A stretch of 10,207 nucleotides of DNA, from the NCBI GenBank assembly GCA_001771615.1, contig MEUF01000025.1, positions 4,912 through 15,118 on the forward strand. Reading direction: 5' to 3'. The notes beneath the pieces were generated by a model. The model did not search any database and was not told the DNA's origin. It worked only from the letters and a program-made list of their open reading frames with translations. Positions 1 to 6,638 of this stretch are shown here, one piece after another (positions within the stretch are counted from its first letter, which is position 1; each line of letters opens with the position of its first letter). The translations under genes were made by a program, and so were the position numbers. The DNA is from a candidate division WOR-1 bacterium RIFOXYB2_FULL_48_7 (GTDB lineage Bacteria > Margulisbacteria > WOR-1 > O2-12-FULL-45-9 > XYB2-FULL-48-7).

Positions 1-306
1 ATATTGGCCAGACACGTTGACCTGTTTGTCCACTTGGGTGAAAAAGCCGATTTCCTGGGACTGGATCTGGAAAAGAGGGAAGAGGCTCCGGCCCAGGTTA
101 TGGAAATGAGCGTTGATGATATGGAATTTTCGTCTCGTTCGCTTAATTGCCTAAAAAGCGCCGGGATCAAGAATGTCCGCGACCTGGTTTCTTATTCTGA
201 AGAAGAATTGATGAAGCTAAAGAATTTTGGCACCAAATCTTTGGATGAGGTCCGGGCTAAATTGATCGAATATAAACTCAATCTGAAGGGGGAAGAGGCA
301 AAGTGA
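1..306 (+). CDS. rpoA: RNA polymerase alpha subunit, C-terminal part (5' truncated by window edge)
   Basis: This is the 3' end of the alpha-subunit gene; the reading frame is open from base 1, so the N-terminal assembly domain lies outside the window. The first ~25 residues match the end of the alpha NTD, followed by a short acidic linker and the alpha-CTD (about nucleotides 94-290). The CTD keeps the pattern RSLNCLK, with the Arg codon at 136-138, and FGTKSLDE. These correspond to the UP-element-binding residues of E. coli alpha (R265, N268, C269, K271, K298, S299, E302), so DNA binding by the CTD should be intact. The stop TGA at 304-306 overlaps the GTG start of rplQ in a GTGA junction, implying translational coupling. 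The order rpoA-rplQ is the usual end of the bacterial alpha operon. Identification is secure. Confidence 0.97.
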   Translation: MLARHVDLFVHLGEKADFLGLDLEKREEAPAQVMEMSVDDMEFSSRSLNCLKSAGIKNVRDLVSYSEEELMKLKNFGTKSLDEVRAKLIEYKLNLKGEEAK

Positions 307-653
307 GGCACAGGCTAGGGAACAGAAAATTAAGCAAGCCGACTGACCAACGCTTGGCGCTTTTACGCTCAATTGTGCGTTCATTGTTTATCAATGGCAA
401 AGTTGAAGTGACCCTGACACGAGCGAAGGAAGCCAAGAAAATGGCCGAACGGTTGATTGCTTTTACCAAAAAGAATGACCTCAATGCCCGCCGTAAAGTA
501 GCCAAGGTTTTGCCTGACAGGCAGGTAATTACCCAAATATTTAAAACCTTTCCAGAACGCTTCGAAGGCCGGGCTGGTGGGTTTACCAGGATCACTAAAA
601 CCGGCACCAGGGTCGGCGATGCCGCTCCCATGGCCTTGCTGGAACTGGTATAG
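303..653 (+). CDS. rplQ: 50S ribosomal protein L17
   Basis: L17 is a component of the large ribosomal subunit near the peptide exit tunnel. The 116-residue product begins MRHRLGNRKLSKPTDQR, matching the L17 signature start, and continues with the family's LLRSIVRSLF and VTLTRAKEAKKMAERLI segments. It ends in the GGFTRITKTGTRVGDAAPMALLEL type of tail. Length is typical for the bacterial protein. The start is GTG at 303, overlapping the rpoA stop; no in-frame ATG upstream gives a better N-terminus, and the canonical MRHR start decides it. A purine-rich stretch (GGGGGAAGAGG) about 6 bases upstream can serve as ribosome binding site inside the rpoA end. rplM follows 12 bases later, so the genes are surely one operon. 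Confidence 0.97.
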   Translation: MRHRLGNRKLSKPTDQRLALLRSIVRSLFINGKVEVTLTRAKEAKKMAERLIAFTKKNDLNARRKVAKVLPDRQVITQIFKTFPERFEGRAGGFTRITKTGTRVGDAAPMALLELV

Positions 654-665
654 GAGAATAAAAGG

Positions 666-1097
666 ATGAAAAAAAGAAGAACTGTTTTTACCCGGGCCCA
701 GGATGTGAAACGAGCTTGGTATCAAATTGACGCCACGGATGTAATTTTAGGGCGCTTGGCGACGAAAGCAGCCGATTATCTGCGCGGCAAGCACAAACCG
801 CTGTATACGCCTAATGCCGATTGTGGTGACTACATCGTTGTCACCAATGCTGCCAAGGTCAAGGTCAGCGGCAAAAAGAACGAACAGAAAATGTATTTTA
901 CCCATTCCGGTTATCCGGGCGGGGAAAAACTATTCAGCTTTGAAAAAATGGCCAGCAGGAAACCGGAGCAAATTATCCGTTTGGCTGTTGAAGGGATGCT
1001 GCCAAAGAACAAATTAGCGGCCCATATGATCAATAAATTAAAAATTTTCAAGGGCGAAGCGCCGCAATACGGCAAGCTGCCCAAACTTGAGGTGTAA
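666..1097 (+). CDS. rplM: 50S ribosomal protein L13
   Basis: L13 is an early-assembly protein of the large subunit. The 143-residue product has the family pattern: WYQIDATDVILGRLAT near residues 18-33, then RGKHKPLYTPNADCGDYIVVTNA, the HSGYPGG segment, and VEGMLPKNKL near residues 108-117. After that last motif the protein has KLKIFKGEAPQYGKLPKLEV-type sequence. The usual His-Pro-His-rich tail is degenerate here (EAPQY), and the N-terminus has a few extra basic residues, so it is a somewhat divergent L13. The ATG at 666 is preceded by AGGAG at 653-657, a good Shine-Dalgarno. The stop is one base away from the rpsI start, and rplM-rpsI is a near-universal bacterial pair. Confidence 0.97.
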   Translation: MKKRRTVFTRAQDVKRAWYQIDATDVILGRLATKAADYLRGKHKPLYTPNADCGDYIVVTNAAKVKVSGKKNEQKMYFTHSGYPGGEKLFSFEKMASRKPEQIIRLAVEGMLPKNKLAAHMINKLKIFKGEAPQYGKLPKLEV

Positions 1098-1098
1098 A

Positions 1099-1605
1099 AT
1101 GGAAAAAGAGACCAAGAAGAAAGCTGTAGTACATAAAAAAAAGGAAGTCAAAGAAATTGCTGCTGAACAGCCAGTAGCGGCAAAGGTTGTTAAGGCTGCT
1201 GCCCCCAAATTACCGGCTAACAAGTATTTTGGTACCGGCCGCCGCAAAGAATCACGTGCCAAAGTCTGGCTGATTCCGGGAAATGGCCAGGTCATAATTA
1301 ACGGTAAGCCATATGTGGAATATTTTTGCCATCGACAGTCAGCCCTTTCTCCCATAGCCAAAACTTTTTCTGCTACCAAGACAGAAGGCAAGTACGACGT
1401 AATTGCCACCTGTTCAGGCGGTGGAGTTACGGCCCAAGCTACCGCTGTCAGCATGGGGATTGCCCGTGCCATGGTCAGGTTAAGTGAGGATCTAAAGACC
1501 TTTTTAAGGCGGGAAGGCTTGCTGACCCGCGATCCCAGGATGAAAGAACGGAAAAAATATGGCCTTAAGCGTGCCCGCCGTGCCTTCCAATTCACCAAAC
1601 GTTAA
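1099..1605 (+). CDS. rpsI: 30S ribosomal protein S9 with N-terminal extension
   Basis: S9 lies in the head of the small subunit, and its C-terminal tail reaches the P-site tRNA. The core begins YFGTGRRKESRAKVWL (from about residue 43) and contains VIINGKPYVEYF, SGGGVTAQATAVSMGIARA and LRREGLLTRDPRMKERKKYG. It ends QFTKR, equivalent to the usual QFSKR tail. I chose ATG 1099 rather than the in-frame TTG at 1087. It has GAGGTG at 1089-1094 as ribosome binding site, and it leaves one base after the rplM stop. The product is 168 residues, about 38 longer than E. coli S9. The excess is an N-terminal Lys/Ala/Glu-rich segment of low complexity, probably disordered and possibly RNA-contacting; its role is unknown. 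Confidence 0.96.
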   Translation: MEKETKKKAVVHKKKEVKEIAAEQPVAAKVVKAAAPKLPANKYFGTGRRKESRAKVWLIPGNGQVIINGKPYVEYFCHRQSALSPIAKTFSATKTEGKYDVIATCSGGGVTAQATAVSMGIARAMVRLSEDLKTFLRREGLLTRDPRMKERKKYGLKRARRAFQFTKR

Positions 1606-1622
1606 ACAGGGAGGGATCTGAT

Positions 1623-1973
1623 ATGGGACAAGAGTATGACCGGCATTTTGAGGACTTTCGGTCGGGTGATCCCAGCGTCAATAGTAAGGAAAAAGGCGGA
1701 TTGTTGTATCTTAACGGTTCTTTCCTGTTAGACCATGAAGACGAAATCATCAATTTGGTTAATCATGAAAGCCACTTGGCGGAAACCAGGAATCCAGGGC
1801 ACAAGGTCACAAATATTTCCAAGGCTGATGGTCGAATAACCGTTAAAATTTCCGACCACAATCTTGCCTTGCATATCGGAAAACGGTTGGAACATGCCTA
1901 TAAAGGGCAGCATAAGTTCCAGTTTGCTACTGGTGAGAAGTTTGTTGAAGTGCACTGGGAACGCAACGATTAA
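1623..1973 (+). CDS. Small protein resembling the C-terminal half of BCAM0308-family proteins
   Basis: The 116-residue soluble protein has no signal peptide, membrane segment or cysteine. The ATG at 1623 has a strong Shine-Dalgarno (GGGAGGG, 1608-1614) and lies 17 bases after rpsI, so it is very likely expressed with the ribosomal operon. From residue 26 the sequence reads GLLYLNGSFLLDHEDEIINL, then a KADGRITVKISDHNLALHIG segment, and closes with AYKG and FVEVHWER. From memory this matches the C-terminal domain of BCAM0308-type proteins (GYLTLSG, HRDEI, LARxIGxALxxAYxG, LRVxWxR). Those proteins normally carry a Cys-rich zinc ribbon before it. Here the ribbon is absent: the N-terminal 25 residues are short, acidic and free of Cys. 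The family assignment is by eye. No biochemical function can be stated; proximity to S9 hints at a ribosome- or RNA-related role. Confidence 0.6.
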   Translation: MGQEYDRHFEDFRSGDPSVNSKEKGGLLYLNGSFLLDHEDEIINLVNHESHLAETRNPGHKVTNISKADGRITVKISDHNLALHIGKRLEHAYKGQHKFQFATGEKFVEVHWERND

Positions 1974-1984
1974 AACACTATTAC

Positions 1985-2012
1985 TTGCATTTGTTGACGG
2001 TTGTGGTAATAT
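1985..2012 (+). promoter_or_regulatory. Candidate extended -10 promoter for the lipoprotein gene (possibly leaderless)
   Basis: TTGCAT (1985-1990) is separated by 16 bases from TAATAT (2007-2012), which is preceded by an extended -10 TGG (2004-2006). Transcription would start near 2019-2020, essentially at the ATG at 2020. No Shine-Dalgarno is visible before that ATG. This is inference from consensus matching only. Confidence 0.4.
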
Positions 2013-2019
2013 TCGGATC

Positions 2020-3279
2020 ATGAAAAAAATATTTATTTGTCTGTTTTTCTTCCTTGCAATTGTAACATTAGGAGGATGCGGTGGGGGTGGCGGGGAGACG
2101 GCGACCACAACGACTACTACAGTGACTACAACATCGACTGCCGCTTCCACCACAACCGGGACATCAACTACTACTGTGGCCGAAACAACAACGACAACAG
2201 ATACTTCAACAACCACTACTATCACTGCCACTACGACAACAACTAGTACAACGATAATTTCTTTTGCAATCGAGACGATAGATGGGCAGGGGTTTATCGC
2301 AGGTAGTTATTGTCATATCAGGGTTGATAATAATAATAACCCTCACATTTCCTATTACGACAGCACAAACCTAAGGTTGAGATATGCCAATGTTGCGACT
2401 TCATGGAAAGAGGTCGTTTATGATGTTGGATTGACCTCCAGAAACAATTTAGCTATCGACTCTAATAACAAGATTCATTTGGTTTGTTATGATAACAATA
2501 ACACCAGGCTGGAATATATTTCTGGTGAAGCGGGTTTCTGGCATGAGAGCGCAGTTGATGCTTCGGGATGGGCGTCAGAGCTGACAATGTCGGGTATCGC
2601 TGTGGATCAACAAAACCGTCCGCTGATCAGCTATTATAAAACGTCGGCAAATAATCCAGTTGTCGTAGCTAATAATGCCAGCGGCTCTTGGACCGCGGAC
2701 ACTGTTGTCGAAATCTCTCAAAGCAGCAATAATGATACGATTAATGCAATTGCCATTGATACTAATGGGAAGCAACATGTTTTATTTGTTAAAAATGCCT
2801 TACATTATGCAAATAATGTCAGCGGCGCTTGGCAAATTCAAGCGACTATAGAAAGTTCTGATAGTGGAAACTTTATTGCTCAAAATGCCAGTTTTGCCTT
2901 AGGGCCAGATAATGTGGCTCATGTTTGCTATATGCAGAATATTAATCCAAATTATTATTTCATCTATGCCAATAATTTAACAGGCAGTTGGGTGAAAGAG
3001 ACACTATTTACTTCGACTGAGACGATTGGCATTTATAATTCTCTGGCTATAGATGCAACCGGCAAAGTTCATATAAGTTTTACTTTGGGTGACAACAGTC
3101 GAAGCCTTAACTACTTAACAAATATAAATGGACCATGGCATGTAACAACGGTTGAGGCCTTGGGAGTAGATCAATATAGTTGGAATTCTATCGATGTTGA
3201 TAATTATTGCCGCCCGCATATTGCGTTTTATGACGAAGTCAATCGCGACCTGAAATACGCTGCCCCTGTCGCCCAGTAA
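2020..3279 (+). CDS. Secreted lipoprotein with Thr-rich linker and seven-repeat putative beta-propeller
   Basis: The 419-residue product starts MKKIFICLFFFLAIVTLGGC, a lipoprotein signal with lipobox LGGC, so Cys20 should be lipidated. Residues 21-25 are glycines and 27-78 a Thr-rich linker. Residues ~82-415 hold about seven degenerate repeats of 45-50 residues. Each has a core like LAIDSNNKIHLVCYD, then an L-x-Y-A/I strand, then G-x-W and an outer strand. They start near residues 99, 144, 192, 243, 291, 341 and 390. The last repeat ends without its outer strand, while residues 82-88 (FAIETID) look like that strand, as in a closed seven-bladed propeller. ATG 2020 was chosen because it gives a perfect signal peptide; the frame is open further upstream inside the previous gene. 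Flanking genes give no functional clue and no catalytic motif is visible. Ligand or adhesion function is possible but unproven. Its A+T content looks higher than its neighbours'. Confidence 0.85.
   Translation: MKKIFICLFFFLAIVTLGGCGGGGGETATTTTTTVTTTSTAASTTTGTSTTTVAETTTTTDTSTTTTITATTTTTSTTIISFAIETIDGQGFIAGSYCHIRVDNNNNPHISYYDSTNLRLRYANVATSWKEVVYDVGLTSRNNLAIDSNNKIHLVCYDNNNTRLEYISGEAGFWHESAVDASGWASELTMSGIAVDQQNRPLISYYKTSANNPVVVANNASGSWTADTVVEISQSSNNDTINAIAIDTNGKQHVLFVKNALHYANNVSGAWQIQATIESSDSGNFIAQNASFALGPDNVAHVCYMQNINPNYYFIYANNLTGSWVKETLFTSTETIGIYNSLAIDATGKVHISFTLGDNSRSLNYLTNINGPWHVTTVEALGVDQYSWNSIDVDNYCRPHIAFYDEVNRDLKYAAPVAQ
2098..2253 (+). repeat. Imperfect ACN triplet tract encoding the Thr-rich linker
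   Basis: The 156 bases encode residues 27-78 of the lipoprotein, of which 36 of 52 are Thr, the rest mostly Ser, Ala, Val and Gly. The DNA is an irregular run of ACA/ACG/ACT/ACC codons without a single repeated unit. It looks like a selected protein linker more than a pure microsatellite. Length changes in units of three would keep frame and only lengthen or shorten the spacer. Confidence 0.85.
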
Positions 3280-3281
3280 AA

Positions 3282-3310
3282 TTGAAAAAGCTCCCGGTTT
3301 TTGCTATATT
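3282..3310 (+). promoter_or_regulatory. Sigma-70-type promoter for the class V aminotransferase gene
   Basis: TTGAAA (3282-3287) and TATATT (3305-3310) are spaced by exactly 17 bases, and the -10 box is preceded by the extended element TGC (3302-3304). It begins three bases after the lipoprotein stop. The predicted start near 3317 gives a leader of about 26 bases containing the AGAGGT ribosome binding site before ATG 3343. This is the best promoter match in the window. Confidence 0.6.
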
Positions 3311-3342
3311 GTTAGTATCCGCTATTAGAAAGAGGTAATAAT

Positions 3343-4491
3343 ATGGCAAGAAAAATGATCAAGTATAACCTGATGATCCCCGGCCCAACCCCAATCCCGA
3401 CCCGTGTTTTATCGGCGATGAATCATGACATGATCGGCCACCGCGGTCCGCTTTTTTCCGCGGTGATGAAAGAGGTTATGGAGGATCTCCGCTGGGCGTA
3501 CGAGACAAAAAACGATATTTTTATTTATCCCTCATCCGGAACCGGAGGGATGGAGGTGGCCGCTGTAAATGTCCTTTCACCGGGAGATAAGGTTATAGTT
3601 CTCAATATCGGTAATTTTGGCGCCCGCTGGGCCAAGATTTGCAAAGCTTACGGTGCCGAGGTCAACGATGTTAAATTCGCCCGCGGCCAGGCGGCTGATC
3701 CCAAGGTTTTGGAAGCGGAACTAAAGAAGGGGCCGGTTAAGGCGGTCTTTATGCAGCATAATGAAACATCAACCGGGGTTTTGAATGATGTGCAAACATT
3801 GGCCAAAACTGTCCGCCAGTTCCAACCAGATGCGCTGATCATGGTAGATGCGGTTTCTGGCATGATGGCGGCCCCGCTCAAGACAGACGACTGGGATTTG
3901 GATGTCGTCGTTTCTGGCTCACAAAAAGCCTTTATGGTTCCCCCCGGAGTCGCGGCAGTGTCGATTTCCAAGCGGGCCTGGAAAGCTTATGAAACAGCCA
4001 AATGCGCCAAACATTATTGGGATTGGGGCTTGATGAAGGAAGAAGCCCCCAAAGGCCATACTTATACGACCCCGCCTGAATCATTGATTTTTGGTATGCG
4101 TGAAGGGCTGAAGATGCTCAAGGAAGAGGGGAGAGAAAATGTCTTTGCCCGCCACCAATTTAACCGGGATTTGTTACGGACCGCGGCCAGGGCTTTGGGG
4201 CTCAAGTTATTAGCGGATGATTCCCATGCTTCTCCGGCGGTAACGGCAATCTTCCCGCCCGAAGGAGTGGATGGCGAAGAGGTCCGCAAGTTGATGCGTG
4301 ACGATTTTAATGTTGAAGTTGCCCCTGGCCAAGGGGAGCTGAAGAGCAAAATCTTCCGTATCGGACATTTGGGCTATGTTGATTCCCTTGACCTGATTGG
4401 CGCCTGGGCGGCTGTTGAAGTTCTCTTCAAACGGCTAGGGGCCAAAATCAATTTCGGCGCCGGCGTTAAAGCGATGATGGAGATGCTCTAA
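3343..4491 (+). CDS. Class V PLP-dependent aminotransferase (serine-pyruvate/alanine-glyoxylate type; possible phosphoserine aminotransferase)
   Basis: This 382-residue cytosolic fold-type I enzyme transfers amino groups using pyridoxal phosphate. The N-terminal MIPGPTPIP (11-19) and IGHRGP (31-36) are typical of the alanine-glyoxylate/serine-pyruvate aminotransferase group. PSSGTGG (63-69) is the phosphate-binding turn. HNETSTGV (139-146) and VDAVSG (168-173, Asp169 pairing with the PLP ring nitrogen) follow. Lys195 in SGSQKAFMVPPG is the Schiff-base lysine, and Arg339 in FRIGHLG is the expected carboxylate-binding arginine. Length is normal for the family. ATG 3343 has AGAGGT upstream and its own promoter. 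serA lies 3 kb downstream. Since such enzymes often sit next to serA and can act on phosphoserine or serine/glyoxylate, a role in serine metabolism is plausible, but substrate cannot be read from the sequence. Its 3' end overlaps the opposing radical SAM gene by 26 bases. Confidence 0.93.
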   Translation: MARKMIKYNLMIPGPTPIPTRVLSAMNHDMIGHRGPLFSAVMKEVMEDLRWAYETKNDIFIYPSSGTGGMEVAAVNVLSPGDKVIVLNIGNFGARWAKICKAYGAEVNDVKFARGQAADPKVLEAELKKGPVKAVFMQHNETSTGVLNDVQTLAKTVRQFQPDALIMVDAVSGMMAAPLKTDDWDLDVVVSGSQKAFMVPPGVAAVSISKRAWKAYETAKCAKHYWDWGLMKEEAPKGHTYTTPPESLIFGMREGLKMLKEEGRENVFARHQFNRDLLRTAARALGLKLLADDSHASPAVTAIFPPEGVDGEEVRKLMRDDFNVEVAPGQGELKSKIFRIGHLGYVDSLDLIGAWAAVEVLFKRLGAKINFGAGVKAMMEML

Positions 4492-6565
4492 CAACCAGCG
4501 TCTGTGTGGCGGCTTCAAAGCGGAAGGGCAGGCCGAAGAATTCAAATTCCGCCCCATCTTCGGCGATGTGGTCGCTATCAAAGCTTTCTGAGGCAGCATT
4601 TAGCGCGGCGACTTTTTTATCAGCCAACTGTGTTTTAATTGTTCGATAACCCTGGTTGCCATCTTCAATTCTGATATTTAATACAGTAGTATTCAATTCG
4701 TCGCGATAGTGGAACCAAAGTGAGTTTAAGGTCAGAAATAGCATTCTGATGATTGGCCAGGGGAGACCGGTTAATTCAAAGGCATTTTCAAAGTTAATTT
4801 GACTTAGGAAATGGTCAAGATAGTTGATTTTGATTGAATTATCAATGAACAAAGCCTCTCTAAATTGGTCAAAGCACTCAAATAATTTAAATGTCTGGTT
4901 ATGTTCTGTACCCAATACGCCAAAGGCGGTTAATGTTTCTTTGGTTCTAAGCTGTTCCAGCTGTTGAAATATTCGGTCTGCCGATTTGCCAACCAATCTA
5001 AGCCGATTAGCCCTGGTTTCCGCGCCTGGTTTGGAGCGAATCAGCAGGTCGTAAATAGTCGCTATTCTGATTGTATCAACTATAGCGACCACAGCGTTGT
5101 TTAAGATCAATTCTTTGAATTCCGGATCATCAGATTTCTTTGACCAACGAATGTAATAAATAACTAATTCCATTAAATTGATGGCTCTTATTATTTCGGC
5201 CCTGGTTAGTTCGGCCGTTTCAAATTCCGGTAGCCAAGCATGCGGTTTGGTTATTGTTATCCCTTCCCCTTGTTGGGCTTGCTGTGCATAGGTTGTCCCG
5301 GCATATAAATGCAGGTCACCGGCAACTGCCCGGTCCGGAGCATGTTGCAGCAAATAACTGATTGTGCGTAAGATGCTCTGCCAGGTTTGGCCGGGAAAGC
5401 CAACCAGCAGATTGAAGGCAACTGATACTCCAGCTGCTTCAGCTTTTTCGACTACCGCCGTAATATGGGACATTTGGAGGTGCGGGTCATGTTTAACTGT
5501 TCGAGCTAACGCCTCATCGGCCGACTCCAGGCCAAAGGCCATCTGCTTGAGCCCGGCGGCGACCATTTCATCGACTAACTCCAATGAAAGCTTATCGCCA
5601 CGGGTTTCCACTGCCCAACGAAAGTCAGGGTGTTGTACCCGAAAGGCTTTAATTCCAGCCAATATTTCGTGGACTTCCCGGTGGAGAGCAAAGGTTTCTT
5701 CTTCAAACATTAGCAGCCTGACCCCCCGATCATATTGTTCGGAGATTTCTGCCAGGACATTTTCGGCTGAACGAAAACGAAGCCTTCTTTGATGAACCAC
5801 CTCTCCAGCGCAATAGCGGCAGGAATAGGGGCAACCTCTGGCAGCAGTGATGGAATCAAGCTTGCCCAGGCCTTCTTGTTCCCCATACTCAAAATCATCA
5901 AACACAAACAGCGGATCAACTGAATGCGGGAAGGGATAGGCGTCAAGTTCAATTTGGTAATCTCTGTAGGGATTTATGACAATTTGGCCTCTTTCATCCT
6001 TATAAGCAATCCCGGAGACCTTGGCTAATTCCCTTAATAATGCTTGTCGGCCATAATGGTTTGCGGCTAAGGCCAGTTCGCCAAGCGTTTCCTCGCCATA
6101 TCCGATAGCCGCGATATGAAAGGAGCTGGACAATAATGTCAGTTTCGGTAAAGCAGAGGCGTGGTAGCCGCCAATAATTCTTAACGCTCCTGGAGCCGCA
6201 TCCTTGGCCATCCGGGCAATGGCAATAGCTTGCTCAATTGTCGCGGTCGTTGAGGTTACGCCGATAATTGTGGGAGAAAACCTCTTTAAAAAATGCTGCA
6301 GGTTAAAATTATGGGGAGCCAGAGTCAGGTCGAGCACTCTTACATGATATTGTGGGCCGGTCGCGGATAGGGCCAGCGCCGAATTGCCGGCAATTCTTTG
6401 CATCAGCTGAGGGCTATTTACTGTTCCAGCCAGGTAGGAAACATTATTAAGACGATGTCTGCGATGGAAACGTGGGGCAATTAAAAGCAATGATGGTTGC
6501 CCAGTTGGCGGAAGATGTGCTTCACAGCGCTGGGGATATACTTTGGCAGATGCGTGTGTCTTCAT
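4466..6565 (-). CDS. Radical SAM protein with N-terminal B12-binding-like domain, substrate unknown
   Basis: This 699-residue protein probably carries out SAM-dependent radical chemistry with a [4Fe-4S] cluster. Residues 1-25 are an unremarkable leader. Residues ~26-200 look like a Rossmann-type B12-binding domain of the BchE-like group, with IIGVTSTTATIEQAIAIA (100-117), IGGYHAS (131-137) and GYGEETLGEL (155-164). The cobalamin-ligating DxHxxG motif is absent. The radical SAM core spans ~235-430: GCPYSCRYC gives the CX3CX2C cluster ligands Cys245, Cys249 and Cys252. FEEE (288-291), FGLES (344-348) and LLVGFPGQTW (386-395) are usual later strands. Residues ~445-699 form a long, mostly helical region I do not recognise. 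The start at 6565 is the only good one before the conserved domain; AAAGGT touches the ATG, too close for a Shine-Dalgarno. It stands alone, divergent from truA and convergent with the aminotransferase. Candidate reactions (methylation, ring or peptide modification) remain guesses. Confidence 0.9.
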   Translation of the reverse strand: MKTHASAKVYPQRCEAHLPPTGQPSLLLIAPRFHRRHRLNNVSYLAGTVNSPQLMQRIAGNSALALSATGPQYHVRVLDLTLAPHNFNLQHFLKRFSPTIIGVTSTTATIEQAIAIARMAKDAAPGALRIIGGYHASALPKLTLLSSSFHIAAIGYGEETLGELALAANHYGRQALLRELAKVSGIAYKDERGQIVINPYRDYQIELDAYPFPHSVDPLFVFDDFEYGEQEGLGKLDSITAARGCPYSCRYCAGEVVHQRRLRFRSAENVLAEISEQYDRGVRLLMFEEETFALHREVHEILAGIKAFRVQHPDFRWAVETRGDKLSLELVDEMVAAGLKQMAFGLESADEALARTVKHDPHLQMSHITAVVEKAEAAGVSVAFNLLVGFPGQTWQSILRTISYLLQHAPDRAVAGDLHLYAGTTYAQQAQQGEGITITKPHAWLPEFETAELTRAEIIRAINLMELVIYYIRWSKKSDDPEFKELILNNAVVAIVDTIRIATIYDLLIRSKPGAETRANRLRLVGKSADRIFQQLEQLRTKETLTAFGVLGTEHNQTFKLFECFDQFREALFIDNSIKINYLDHFLSQINFENAFELTGLPWPIIRMLFLTLNSLWFHYRDELNTTVLNIRIEDGNQGYRTIKTQLADKKVAALNAASESFDSDHIAEDGAEFEFFGLPFRFEAATQTLVVRASPSSL

Positions 6566-6572
6566 ACCTTTA

Positions 6573-6602
6573 ATTATCGACGCCGCAACTAGAGAATTTC
6601 AT
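6573..6602 (-). promoter_or_regulatory. Candidate promoter of the radical SAM gene (possibly leaderless)
   Basis: Read on the minus strand, GATAAT (plus positions 6578-6573) lies 7 bases before the ATG at 6565, with a 4-of-6 match to the -35 box, ATGAAA (6602-6597), 18 bases upstream of it. Transcription would begin at or next to the start codon. The match is modest and rests on consensus alone. Confidence 0.3.
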
Positions 6603-6623
6603 CTATCTTATGGGAAAAATGAG

Positions 6624-6632
6624 TGCTAAAAT
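6624..6632 (+). promoter_or_regulatory. Candidate extended -10 element of truA (possibly leaderless)
   Basis: TGC TAAAAT (6624-6632) is an extended -10 match ending 6 bases before the truA ATG at 6639. No convincing -35 box is seen. The bases just before the ATG are only A and T, so no Shine-Dalgarno exists. Initiation on a leaderless mRNA would explain both facts. Confidence 0.35.
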
Positions 6633-6638
6633 TTATTT

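Noticed and set aside
381..725. Minus-strand ORFs across rplQ/rplM (also 278-631)
   Set aside because: They cover certain ribosomal protein genes in other frames and show no recognisable protein features.
1087..1098. TTG 1087 as rpsI start
   Set aside because: It would overlap rplM and destroy the Shine-Dalgarno position; ATG 1099 has GAGGTG at proper distance.
1864..2019. Longer reading of the lipoprotein gene starting at ATG 1864
   Set aside because: It lies entirely inside the preceding gene in another frame, and ATG 2020 gives a textbook lipoprotein signal; the extra 52 residues would bury it.
1728..2231. Minus-strand ORF rich in Val, opposite the Thr tract
   Set aside because: Its Val/Pro runs are just the antisense of the ACN triplets and GGGGG codons; no start signal or conserved pattern.
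4532..4564. 8-bp perfect inverted repeat (GCCGAAGA / TCTTCGGC) 40 bases after the aminotransferase stop
   Set aside because: The loop is 17 bases, no T-run follows on either strand, and it is inside radical SAM coding sequence; not convincing as a terminator.
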